Positions 16,723 to 25,501 of a stretch of 64,000 nt of DNA are shown in pieces. The stretch's first letter is position 1; each line of letters starts with the position of its first letter. Under the pieces are notes generated by a model, which was not told the DNA's origin, made no database searches, and was given only the letters and a program-made list of their open reading frames with translations. Both the position numbers and the translations under genes were made by a program. Origin of the DNA: Limnobaculum parvum (GTDB taxonomy: Bacteria > Pseudomonadota > Gammaproteobacteria > Enterobacterales > Enterobacteriaceae); NCBI RefSeq assembly GCF_003096015.2, contig NZ_CP029185.2, forward strand, positions 3,010,001-3,074,000, given 5' to 3'.

Positions 16723-17570
16723 ATATATCTTCTGCCACATTAACCAAATACCTACTCTTCCCCTACCGCCAACCGGATAAATCCGCGTTAAACCGCTACC
16801 TGAAAAATAAAACGATTCTAATTACCGGTGCCAGCTACGGCATAGGCGAGGCGGTAGTGGAGATGTTGGCGGACAGTCCGGTTAAATTGATTCTGGTTGC
16901 CCGCACCGCAGAAATGCTACAACAGATTCAACAACGTCTCACATCACACTCCGCTGACTGCCATATTTTTCCCTGCGACTTAACCAATGAACAGCAGTGT
17001 ACCGAACTACTCCATCAGCTACAGCAACATGGCAATATCGATATTTTTATAAACAACGCGGGAAAATCTATCTGCCGTCCGCTGATGGATTCATTGGATC
17101 GACTGCATGATTTTCAACGTACCATCCGTTTGAACTACCTTGCTCCGGTTCAGATCTGCCTTAGTTTGATACCGCAGCTACAAAAATCTCAAGGGCAGAT
17201 TATTAATGTATCAGCCCTGAATGTGCTGCTGGCACCAACGCCTTACTGGGCAGCGTATCAGGCATCAAAAACCGCGTTTGACCAATGGCTGCGCTGTGCT
17301 GAACCGGAATTAAGACTGGCGAAAATAACCGTCTCTTCTATCTACTTTCCACTGGTCAAAACCCGCATGATAGCCCCAGTATATGCGGATAAACCAGTTC
17401 CAGCCTTATCGACTGAACAGGCGGCAGAAATCATCTGTCGCGCATTGCTCACTCGCAAACCGTGCATCCGCCCTTGGTGGGCACTGTTCGCTCAGGTGGC
17501 TTCGGTTATTTTTCATCGGCTATGGGCAGGCTGTTGTCGTTATTATTTAAAACGAAAATCAGATGAATAA
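16719..17570 (+). CDS. Short-chain dehydrogenase/reductase
   Basis: A 283-residue oxidoreductase of the SDR superfamily, with the cofactor motif TGASYGIG, the structural INNAG and the catalytic Tyr-x-x-x-Lys in YQASK. The C-terminus has a hydrophobic stretch (WWALFAQVASVIFHRLWAG) that may associate with membrane. I chose 16719 because it forms an ATGA overlap with the zinc-ribbon gene; 16683 would add 12 residues. It overlaps the next gene by eight bases. With the acyl-activating enzyme downstream, reduction of a fatty or aryl acyl substrate is plausible but unproven. Confidence 0.85.
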   Translation: MNISSATLTKYLLFPYRQPDKSALNRYLKNKTILITGASYGIGEAVVEMLADSPVKLILVARTAEMLQQIQQRLTSHSADCHIFPCDLTNEQQCTELLHQLQQHGNIDIFINNAGKSICRPLMDSLDRLHDFQRTIRLNYLAPVQICLSLIPQLQKSQGQIINVSALNVLLAPTPYWAAYQASKTAFDQWLRCAEPELRLAKITVSSIYFPLVKTRMIAPVYADKPVPALSTEQAAEIICRALLTRKPCIRPWWALFAQVASVIFHRLWAGCCRYYLKRKSDE

Positions 17571-19101
17571 GTTTCAGTTATTACGCAATACCGGTTTATT
17601 GTCGTTTAGAGGCGTATCTGCCTTGGTCGCTTCCATTAGGGCGAACGGTATTAGTTTGATGGCACTACTAGGCTATAGTGCCCGACGCTATCCTGAACGC
17701 AAGGCAGTTCAGGATGAAAATCAGTCGTTAAACTATCAACAGCTATATCAGCAATCCCGGGCAGTCGCTGGTTCCCTTATGACTCAACATCAGATTGCCT
17801 CGGGCCAGCAAGTGGCAATTATCTGTCGTAACCATACATCGCTGCTTAAAGCATTATTCGCCAGCTCCGCTAGCGGAGCGGATATTTGTTTGATCAACAG
17901 TGAAATTAGCCCCCAGCAATTAGCTTCGTTTATTCACCAGCATCAGTTTCACTTAATTATTCATGATCCTGAACTACATCTTCTGATTCAACAGGCAGGT
18001 TATGATGGTCAATGTCTACCCGTCGTTCATGATACCGAGCCATCCATCGAGTCATATAGCCAAATGCCCGTCAGACCCGTAGCTAAAATCACCTATGGTC
18101 CGGGAAACATTGTGGTGCTGACCGGCGGCACCGGTGGTGAATTTAAACAGGCGGCACGTAAGCCCTCTCTGTTTGCCTTTATTAATCCACTAATGGCCCT
18201 ATTGGATAAATTGAAGCTGGATCAATACCGTTCTTTATATATTGCCACGCCGATCTATCATGGGTTTGGTCTAGCAACGTTATGTATCGCTACCCTACTG
18301 GGTTCGGCTATCTATTTGACGCGCCGTTTTGAAGCACAAGACGCGGCTGAACTGATAAAACAGCAGCAAATAGAGGTCGTCACCTTGGTTCCCCTGATGC
18401 TGAGCCGGATGCTGCATGGTTATCCAACACGGTTAAAATCACTGCACTGTATTATTTCTGGGGGAGCGCCCCTTCCACCAACGCTGGTTAGCGAAACGCA
18501 AACCCTGCTGGGTAAACGACTATTCAACCTGTACGGCACTTCAGAAGCAGGGATCTGTACCATCGCGACGCCAAACGATCTGGCCTATGCGGCAGATACC
18601 ATTGGATTACCCATTGATGGTTTAACCATCTGCCTGTGCGATACCGCCACGAGCCAGTTGATTACCCGTGATAACACCGTTGGTTTGTTGCAGGTTCAAT
18701 GCCGATGGGCGGCCCAACAAACCGACGACTTGGTAGCGACCGGTGACCTCGCTTTTCGTGACGCCAACGGCTACTACTTTCTCAACGGCCGCCGCGATGA
18801 CATGATTGTTTCCGGTGGCGAAAATATCTACCCCATTGAGCTGGAAAAGGCGCTGGCTGAACATCCGGCAGTCAGGGAGTGCGTGGCAATTGGCGTTGAG
18901 GATAAAGAATTTGGTCAGCGGTTAAAGGCATTTGTCGTTACCGAACCCCATGAGGATATTGATGCCCCACGGTTAATGCAATGGCTAAAACCGCGCGTTG
19001 CCCGCTACCAGATGCCTGTCAGTATCGAGCTTATCGAGGAAATCCCGCTGACGGCAGTGGGCAAACCCGATACCAAAAAGTTAACTCACTTATCACGTTA
19101 A
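17563..19101 (+). CDS. Acyl-CoA-synthetase-like AMP-forming ligase
   Basis: A 512-residue member of the ANL adenylating superfamily, which activates a carboxylate as an acyl-AMP and normally transfers it to CoA or a carrier. Core motifs are present: YGTSEAG (A5), TGDLAFRDANGYYFLNGRRDD (A7-A8) and a C-terminal lysine in LTAVGKPDTKKL (A10). The P-loop reads TGGTGGEFK, a variant of the usual TSGTTGxPK, with serine and proline replaced. The substrate is unknown. It overlaps the SDR gene by eight bases and is the last gene of the operon. Confidence 0.85.
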   Translation: MNKFQLLRNTGLLSFRGVSALVASIRANGISLMALLGYSARRYPERKAVQDENQSLNYQQLYQQSRAVAGSLMTQHQIASGQQVAIICRNHTSLLKALFASSASGADICLINSEISPQQLASFIHQHQFHLIIHDPELHLLIQQAGYDGQCLPVVHDTEPSIESYSQMPVRPVAKITYGPGNIVVLTGGTGGEFKQAARKPSLFAFINPLMALLDKLKLDQYRSLYIATPIYHGFGLATLCIATLLGSAIYLTRRFEAQDAAELIKQQQIEVVTLVPLMLSRMLHGYPTRLKSLHCIISGGAPLPPTLVSETQTLLGKRLFNLYGTSEAGICTIATPNDLAYAADTIGLPIDGLTICLCDTATSQLITRDNTVGLLQVQCRWAAQQTDDLVATGDLAFRDANGYYFLNGRRDDMIVSGGENIYPIELEKALAEHPAVRECVAIGVEDKEFGQRLKAFVVTEPHEDIDAPRLMQWLKPRVARYQMPVSIELIEEIPLTAVGKPDTKKLTHLSR

Positions 19102-19484
19102 CCATTTACAGAAAACATCGGGGATAACCGTCGATAATGCAGTAACGTCATCAAATGGATGCGATTATCTGGTTTATTCTATAATAACATTCGGTTTACC
19201 TATGACAGAAGAGATTGGGAGACGGTAAGTCAACACTCACCTTTAACGATTCCCACTAAAAATACGTCTGGCCCGACCCGGCGATCCGCTTCTCATAACC
19301 AGCTCCCCCACAACATTCCCCCAGATTCCCATGCGTCAGTATTGCTGCCTATCCCATTCCTCACCCCATCGAACTTTACAAATGTTAATCAAATGTTGTG
19401 AAATATTTGTGATATCTTTAATACAACCAAGCAGCACTTCAAAAATAACGACTGGCAGAGATGCCGGTAATATCGGTAATTAAT
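19102..19484. other. Intergenic region upstream of acnA
   Basis: The gap holds the acnA promoter. TGTTAATCAA at 19383-19392 resembles an ArcA half-site, and TTGTGA (19396) with TTTAAT (19417) could be promoter elements, though the 15-base spacer is short. An open frame at 19159-19401 has no protein-like features. Confidence 0.4.
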
Positions 19485-19493
19485 GGAGGAGCT

Positions 19494-22166
19494 ATGTCAT
19501 CTGATCTACGTCAACAATGCCTTGATACCCTAACGGTCGGCCAACAGAAATATCATTATTACAGCCTGTTGAAAGCCGCAGCTCAATTAGGCAATATTGA
19601 ACGCCTGCCTAAATCGCTTAAAGTTTTATTAGAGAATCTACTGCGCTTTATCGATGGCGACACGGTACAGGAAGCAGACTTAGCTGAGCTGGTTAAGTGG
19701 TTGGAAAGCGGCCATACCGATCGCGAAATCGCCTACCGCCCGGCGCGGGTATTAATGCAAGATTTTACCGGCGTTCCGGCCATCGTCGATTTGGCTGCCA
19801 TGCGCGAAGCCGTTCAGCGCCTTGGCGGTGATGCCAGTAAAGTCAACCCGCTCTCACCTGCCGATTTGGTCATTGACCACTCGGTCACGGTGGATGATTA
19901 CGCCAATTCGCACGCCTTTACTACTAACGTCATGCTCGAAATGCAACGAAATCACGAACGCTATGCCTTCTTGCGTTGGGGGCAAAAAGCCTTCAGTCGA
20001 TTCCGTGTAGTGCCTCCGGGCACCGGTATTTGCCATCAGGTCAACTTAGAATATCTGGGACAAACGGTCTGGCAGGAGCAGCAGGATGACAAACTGATGG
20101 TCTATCCAGATACGTTGGTAGGTACTGACTCCCATACCACCATGATTAACGGATTGGGTATTCTGGGCTGGGGCGTTGGCGGCATTGAAGCAGAAGCCGC
20201 CATGTTAGGCCAGCCGGTTTCGATGCTGATCCCTGATGTGGTTGGTTTCAAAATGATCGGGCAACTTCGGGAAGGCATTACCGCTACCGATCTGGTACTG
20301 ACCGTAACCCAAATGCTGCGTCAGCACGGTGTTGTGGGGAAATTCGTTGAATTTTATGGCGATGGACTGGCGCGCCTAACGCTGGCGGACCGCGCAACCA
20401 TCGGTAATATGTCGCCAGAATTTGGCGCCACCTGCGGTTTCTTCCCGGTTGATGAAGAGACATTGCGTTATATGCGTTTGTCTAGTCGCAGCGAACAGCA
20501 AATAGCGCTGGTTGAAGCCTACTGTAAAGCACAAGGGCTATGGCGCTATCCTGGTGATGAACCGGTATTTACCAGCACCTTGTCTCTGGACTTGTCGACG
20601 GTGGAGGCCAGCCTAGCTGGCCCTAAACGCCCTCAAGACAGAGTCACATTGAGCGGTGTTAAGCAGGCTTTTGAAGCCTACACGCAGTTGGACACCTCCG
20701 CACGAACACCGCGTATCGAACAGATGCCCGTCACGCTGAAAGAAAGCGCCTTTGCGCTGAAACAAGGGGCGGTGGCTATCGCCGCCATCACGTCCTGCAC
20801 CAATACCTCCAACCCTGGCGTTATGCTGGCAGCAGGACTACTGGCTAAAAAAGCCGTCGAGAAAGGCTTACAGCGTCAGCCGTGGGTAAAATCATCTCTG
20901 GCTCCCGGCTCTAAAGTCGTTACCGATTATCTGAATGCGGCAGGACTAACCCCCTATCTGGAAACGCTGGGATTCAATCTGGTTGGCTATGGCTGTACCA
21001 CCTGCATCGGTAACTCTGGGCCACTGTTAGCACCGATTGAAGAGGCTATCAAACAGGGAGATTTAACTGTTGGTGCCGTGCTATCCGGTAACCGTAACTT
21101 TGAAGGTCGAATTCACCCTCTGGTTAAAACTAACTGGTTAGCTTCTCCACCGCTGGTGGTCGCTTATGCGCTGGCAGGCAACATGAATGTTGATTTATCT
21201 CGGGATCCGCTGGGGTATGATAAGCAAGGATATCCAGTCTATCTGAAAGATATCTGGCCTTCTTCCCATGAAATTGCTCAGGCCGTTGAAGGGGTTACCG
21301 CAGCCATGTTCCGAAAAGAATATGCGGAAGTGTTTAATGGTGATGAAGAGTGGCAATCAATCAAGATTGAAGCGTCACAAACCTATCACTGGCAGGAGGA
21401 TTCGACCTATATTCGTCATCCCCCTTTCTTTACCACCATGCAAGCGACACCAGAAGCGGTACAAGACATTCATCATGCCCGCATTTTGGCTCTGCTGGGA
21501 GATTCCGTCACCACTGACCATATTTCTCCGGCGGGTAATATTAAGGCCAATAGCCCGGCGGGAATTTATCTCAATAATCACGGTATTGAAGCTAAAGATT
21601 TCAACTCTTACGGCTCACGCAGGGGTAATCATGAAGTGATGATGCGCGGTACGTTTGCCAATATCCGTATTCGTAATGAGATGGTTCCCGGTGTCGAGGG
21701 TGGCTTTACGCGTTACGTTCCCACCAAAGAAATACTGCCTATTTACGATGCCGCAATGCGTTACCAGCAAGACAATGTACCGCTGGCAGTGATCGTGGGT
21801 AAAGAGTATGGCTCCGGTTCCAGCCGCGATTGGGCGGCAAAAGGCCCAATGCTGCTGGGGGTTCGCGTAGTGATTGCTGAATCCTTTGAGCGTATCCATC
21901 GCTCTAATCTGATTGGCATGGGCATTTTACCACTGGAGTTTGCGCCAGGGATCACCCGAAAATCTCTGGGTTTAACCGGTGATGAAACCATTACCGTGAC
22001 CCAGTTGGCAGCGCTGCAACCGGGCCAAACCGTCACCATCATTATCACTCACGCTGATGGTCACCATCACATCATTAATACCCGTTGCCGTATCGATACA
22101 GGTAATGAGCTAACCTACTACCAGAACGGCGGTATTTTGCATTATGTGATCAGAAAAATGTTGTAA
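19494..22166 (+). CDS. acnA: Aconitate hydratase A
   Basis: A cytosolic iron-sulfur enzyme that interconverts citrate and isocitrate through cis-aconitate in the TCA cycle. The 890-residue protein keeps the [4Fe-4S] ligands Cys435 (ITSCTNTSNP), Cys501 and Cys504 (GCTTCIGNSGPL), at the same numbers as in E. coli AcnA. C-terminal motifs GDSVTTDHISPAG and GSGSSRDWAAKGP belong to the substrate-binding swivel region. The start at 19494 (MSSDLRQQCLDTL) aligns with E. coli and follows GGAGGAG (19485-19491); an ATG at 19461 would add 11 residues across that ribosome site. The gene is monocistronic, and stress-linked expression as in E. coli is likely but not shown. Confidence 0.96.
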   Translation: MSSDLRQQCLDTLTVGQQKYHYYSLLKAAAQLGNIERLPKSLKVLLENLLRFIDGDTVQEADLAELVKWLESGHTDREIAYRPARVLMQDFTGVPAIVDLAAMREAVQRLGGDASKVNPLSPADLVIDHSVTVDDYANSHAFTTNVMLEMQRNHERYAFLRWGQKAFSRFRVVPPGTGICHQVNLEYLGQTVWQEQQDDKLMVYPDTLVGTDSHTTMINGLGILGWGVGGIEAEAAMLGQPVSMLIPDVVGFKMIGQLREGITATDLVLTVTQMLRQHGVVGKFVEFYGDGLARLTLADRATIGNMSPEFGATCGFFPVDEETLRYMRLSSRSEQQIALVEAYCKAQGLWRYPGDEPVFTSTLSLDLSTVEASLAGPKRPQDRVTLSGVKQAFEAYTQLDTSARTPRIEQMPVTLKESAFALKQGAVAIAAITSCTNTSNPGVMLAAGLLAKKAVEKGLQRQPWVKSSLAPGSKVVTDYLNAAGLTPYLETLGFNLVGYGCTTCIGNSGPLLAPIEEAIKQGDLTVGAVLSGNRNFEGRIHPLVKTNWLASPPLVVAYALAGNMNVDLSRDPLGYDKQGYPVYLKDIWPSSHEIAQAVEGVTAAMFRKEYAEVFNGDEEWQSIKIEASQTYHWQEDSTYIRHPPFFTTMQATPEAVQDIHHARILALLGDSVTTDHISPAGNIKANSPAGIYLNNHGIEAKDFNSYGSRRGNHEVMMRGTFANIRIRNEMVPGVEGGFTRYVPTKEILPIYDAAMRYQQDNVPLAVIVGKEYGSGSSRDWAAKGPMLLGVRVVIAESFERIHRSNLIGMGILPLEFAPGITRKSLGLTGDETITVTQLAALQPGQTVTIIITHADGHHHIINTRCRIDTGNELTYYQNGGILHYVIRKML

Positions 22167-22434
22167 CGACAAAAATCATAAATGACACGCGCAACAGGGA
22201 TGTTGCTTCAAACGCTGCCCTATCAGTTAAAATGTAAGCCAACTATTCCAGCCATCCAATAAAATAGTCACCAAGCAAATTATTAACACGCTTTGAAAGC
22301 ACATCCTTTTAGAAAAACTTCTACTTAGAAATCGACCCACCCATTAAAAACATAAATAAAAATACAAATACTGCACATTAAAGCCAGCACCAATACCTTA
22401 GAACACCATCAATGAAATAGCGTGATTATAATTT

Positions 22435-22449
22435 TGAAACGATGTTTCA
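22435..22449. promoter_or_regulatory. KdgR-type operator
   Basis: TGAAAC-GAT-GTTTCA is a perfect 15-base palindrome that fits the KdgR consensus core TGAAAC-N3-GTTTCA, as remembered from enterobacterial pectin and ketodeoxyuronate genes. The genes it would serve, kdgT, kduI and kduD, follow on the same strand. The distance to kdgT (about 485 bases) is unusually long. Confidence 0.75.
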
Positions 22450-22473
22450 TATTTACAAACAAAATATAGTTTG

Positions 22474-22489
22474 TATGACTCAGATCACA
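22474..22489. promoter_or_regulatory. CRP-like site near the KdgR operator
   Basis: TATGA-CTCAGA-TCACA matches nine of the ten defined CRP positions. It lies 25 bases past the KdgR box, and the pair is the usual control of ketodeoxyuronate genes. Confidence 0.5.
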
Positions 22490-22934
22490 GCTAACCACCA
22501 TCATAATTAGCTAGGATTACAGCAACAAAAACGGAGATGCAAATCTAGACGAAAATAAAATTTAAAATAATTACTTTATTATCAATGAAATAATTTTATT
22601 GAATATTAAATACCGCAGAGCCGTTAACCCATTTTATTTACGTTTACTTATTGAAACCAACAACGCCATAAGGAGCCAACTACTCTTAAAAAATCTATTA
22701 ACGAATAGCAAAGATACATCAGGCCGGTATAAACCCTAACTAAAAAAGGGATATCTTCCTGATTTCATCTTAAAAGAGCAGTAGCAACTACTTAAATTAA
22801 AAATATCGAGCAACACAATAATTATCAATGTAATTATTGCGTGGCCACTGGATACTTTTTTGTTTTATTTAGCAACGATATCAATCACACGCTTATCGTT
22901 ATTGAAAACAACTTACTGACTAGGTGGAAATAAT

Positions 22935-23930
22935 ATGAAAATTAAGCAGGCCATTGACAAAATCCCTGGCGGATTAATGCTAGTTCCTCTGTTTTTAGGT
23001 GCCATTTGCCATACTCTGTCTCCTGGCGCAGGTAAATATTTTGGTTCATTCACTAACGGTTTAATCACAGGTACGGTGCCAATTCTGGCCGTTTGGTTCT
23101 TCTGTATGGGGGCATCCATTCAGTTAAGCGCAACGGGTACGGTATTACGTAAGTCTGGTACGCTGGTTATTACTAAAATTGCCACGGCCTGGGTGGTTGC
23201 AGCCATTGCATCACAATTCATTCCTGAATACGGTGTTGAAGTTGGCTTCTTCGCGGGTATGTCTACACTGGCATTAGTGGCTGCAATGGACATGACTAAC
23301 GGTGGCCTATACGCCTCTATCATGCAGCAATATGGTTCAAAAGAAGAAGCCGGTGCATTCGTACTCATGTCCGTTGAATCGGGTCCGCTCATGACCATGA
23401 TTATTCTGGGTACTGCGGGCATTGCCTCATTCGAACCGCAAGTTTTCGTTGGTGCTGTTCTACCATTCCTGATTGGTTTTGCACTGGGTAACTTGGATCC
23501 TGAACTCCGTGAATTCTTCAGTAAAGCGGTGCATACCCTGATTCCATTCTTCGCCTTCGCATTAGGTAATACCATCAACCTAGGCGTTATTCTGGAAACC
23601 GGTCTGCTGGGCATCCTGCTAGGCGTAGGGGTCATTATCATCACCGGTATCCCGTTAATTATTGCCGACAAATTTATCGGTGGGGGTAACGGAACCGCTG
23701 GCGTCGCCGCCTCAAGTACAGCAGGTGCTGCGGTTGCTACACCGGTACTGATTGCAGAAATGCTGCCTCAGTTTAAGCCAGTTGCTCCGGCTGCAACTGC
23801 GCTGGTTGCGACTTCGGTTATTGTGACTTCAGTTCTGGTGCCAATCATTACCGCAATGTGGGCGAAACGCATGGGGAATAAGCCCGCGGTGCGAGAAACT
23901 GAAACCGCAGGCCTCGCTGAAAAAGCTTAA
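22935..23930 (+). CDS. kdgT: 2-keto-3-deoxygluconate permease
   Basis: An inner-membrane proton symporter of 331 residues that imports 2-keto-3-deoxygluconate and related ketodeoxyuronates. It has about ten hydrophobic segments. The N-terminal KIKQAIDKIPGGLMLVPLF and the segment TPVLIAEMLPQFKPVAPAAT are characteristic of KdgT, and the length is close to that of E. coli (327). AGGTGG precedes the ATG. It opens a cluster with kduI and kduD, enzymes of the same pathway, and a KdgR operator stands upstream. Confidence 0.95.
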   Translation: MKIKQAIDKIPGGLMLVPLFLGAICHTLSPGAGKYFGSFTNGLITGTVPILAVWFFCMGASIQLSATGTVLRKSGTLVITKIATAWVVAAIASQFIPEYGVEVGFFAGMSTLALVAAMDMTNGGLYASIMQQYGSKEEAGAFVLMSVESGPLMTMIILGTAGIASFEPQVFVGAVLPFLIGFALGNLDPELREFFSKAVHTLIPFFAFALGNTINLGVILETGLLGILLGVGVIIITGIPLIIADKFIGGGNGTAGVAASSTAGAAVATPVLIAEMLPQFKPVAPAATALVATSVIVTSVLVPIITAMWAKRMGNKPAVRETETAGLAEKA

Positions 23931-23996
23931 GGTCTACGCACTATCGACATTGTTTTGAACGCTGGGTTATGTCATCAAGGATACGGGATAATAAAC

Positions 23997-24440
23997 ATGA
24001 AAAAATTATTAGGTTCAGCACTGTTCTCATTGTTAATCAGTGGTACATGTTTTGCTCAAAGTGCGGATGTCACTGCGGTAAATAATGCCGTCGAAAACAT
24101 GCGTCTGGCGATGTTAAGCGCCAAGAAAGCCGAGCTAGAAAAAATTGGCGCACCAAACCTCAGCTACGGTCACTCCAGTGGTCGCGTTGAGAATAACGCC
24201 GAATTTGTCGATGCGATTGTTAGCGGAAAATCCAGCTTCGTGACCCTGAATCTGAATGACCAAACGGTCAACGTAGAGGGTGACGTGGCTATTGCTCGAC
24301 ACATTTTTGAAGCCAAAACCAACGACAGCGGTAAGCCCGGTGAAGTGAAAATTGGTGTCATGCAAGTATGGCAAAAAGATAAGGTCGGCAACTGGAAACT
24401 GTTGGCCCGCCAAGCTTATAAACTTCCACAACCACAATAA
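23997..24440 (+). CDS. Secreted NTF2-like (DUF4440-type) protein
   Basis: A 147-residue protein with a clear signal peptide (MKKLLGSALFSLLISGTCFAQS, cleavage probably after CFA) and one small alpha+beta domain of the NTF2/SnoaL type. Motifs such as VGDVAIARHIFEA-like VEGDVAIARHIF and VWQKDKVGNWKLLARQA are typical of the DUF4440 group. It lies 66 bases after kdgT and ahead of kduI, so a periplasmic role in oligouronide use is suggested by position alone. I chose 23997 because it begins the signal peptide directly; the ATG at 23955 would put 14 extra residues before it. Confidence 0.78.
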   Translation: MKKLLGSALFSLLISGTCFAQSADVTAVNNAVENMRLAMLSAKKAELEKIGAPNLSYGHSSGRVENNAEFVDAIVSGKSSFVTLNLNDQTVNVEGDVAIARHIFEAKTNDSGKPGEVKIGVMQVWQKDKVGNWKLLARQAYKLPQPQ

Positions 24441-24581
24441 GCATGACAGGTGCCGTCATGGTTTCAAATGGCGGCTACACTAACAGGTTTGATTCCTGAT
24501 TAAAGACAATGGATTAGTCTACCGCGATGGCGGAGATGAGATAAATAATCCTTGTTATTCATTTGTTAAAGAGGTTCTGAT

Positions 24582-25418
24582 ATGCAAGTTCGTCAAAGTA
24601 TTCATAGCGATCACGCTAAAAAACTGGATACCACTGAACTACGCCGCGAATTCCTGATTGAAAAAATCTTTGAAGCGGACCAATACACCATGACTTACAG
24701 CCATATCGACCGCATCATCGTCGGTGGCATCATGCCGGTCAGCAAGAGTGTCACTATCGGTACTGAAGTGGGTAAACAACTGGGGGTGAGTTACTTCCTT
24801 GAACGCCGTGAATTTGGTGCAATTAATATCGGTGGTGCGGGCGTCATCACCGTTGATGGCACTCGTTATCAGGTGGGCAATGAAGAAGCGATCTACATCG
24901 GTAAAGGCGCAAAAGAAGTGATTTTCAGCAGCGCTGATGCCGCGAAACCCGCCAAGTTCTACTATAACTGTGCACCAGCCCATATGGCTTATCCGACTAA
25001 GCTAATCACCCGTGCAGATGTTACCCCGATGACCGTCGGTAGCCCAGAAACCAGCAACCTGCGTACCATTAACAAATACCTGATTCCTGAAGTGGTAGAT
25101 ACTTGCCAGTTAAGCATGGGCTTAACCAAGCTGGCTGAAGGTAGCTTATGGAACACCATGCCAACGCATACTCATGAGCGCCGTATGGAAGCCTATTTCT
25201 ACTTCAATATTGATGAAGAAAATGCCGTATTCCACATGATGGGCCAGCCGCAAGAAACTCGTCATATTCTGGTACATAACGAGCAAGCAGTCCTTTCACC
25301 AAGCTGGTCAATTCACTCCGGTGTGGGGACTAAAAACTATACCTTCATCTGGGGCATGATTGGTGAAAACCAAACCTACGATGATATGGACCATGTGAAG
25401 ATCAAAGATATCCGCTAA
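24582..25418 (+). CDS. kduI: 5-keto-4-deoxyuronate isomerase
   Basis: A cytosolic, zinc-dependent cupin enzyme that converts 4-deoxy-L-threo-5-hexosulose uronate to 2,5-diketo-3-deoxygluconate in pectin and hyaluronate breakdown. The 278-residue length equals that of E. coli KduI. The metal site can be seen in MPTHTHERRMEAYFYF, which supplies two histidines and a glutamate, with a further histidine in WSIHSGVG. AAAGAGGTT precedes the ATG. KduD, the next gene, uses its product. Confidence 0.96.
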   Translation: MQVRQSIHSDHAKKLDTTELRREFLIEKIFEADQYTMTYSHIDRIIVGGIMPVSKSVTIGTEVGKQLGVSYFLERREFGAINIGGAGVITVDGTRYQVGNEEAIYIGKGAKEVIFSSADAAKPAKFYYNCAPAHMAYPTKLITRADVTPMTVGSPETSNLRTINKYLIPEVVDTCQLSMGLTKLAEGSLWNTMPTHTHERRMEAYFYFNIDEENAVFHMMGQPQETRHILVHNEQAVLSPSWSIHSGVGTKNYTFIWGMIGENQTYDDMDHVKIKDIR

Positions 25419-25430
25419 TTCATCTGTTAT

Positions 25431-25454
25431 CGGTCGGTGATACCGACCGTTTTT
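25431..25454 (+). terminator. Rho-independent hairpin between kduI and kduD
   Basis: CGGTCGGT-GAT-ACCGACCG forms a perfect eight-pair stem followed by five T residues. It begins 12 bases after the kduI stop and would reduce readthrough into kduD. Confidence 0.8.
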
Positions 25455-25501
25455 ATATCAAAATGGGCATCCCTGAGGTTGCCCACGAGGGAGATTTTGT
25501 C

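Larger units (their letters stand above)
22167..22934. other. Long AT-rich control region between acnA and kdgT
   Basis: The 768-base gap has no credible reading frame. It holds a near-perfect KdgR box and a CRP-like site around 22435-22489, more than 440 bases before kdgT, plus long AT-rich tracts. A poorer KdgR-like half, AATGAAATAATTTTATT, lies near 22584. A long leader or a small transcript could lie here, but I cannot show either. Confidence 0.5.

Noticed and set aside
19159..19401. 80-codon frame upstream of acnA
   Set aside because: No similarity or ribosome site; lies in the acnA promoter region.
23955..23996. Longer N-terminus for the NTF2-like protein
   Set aside because: It would bury the signal peptide behind 14 residues.
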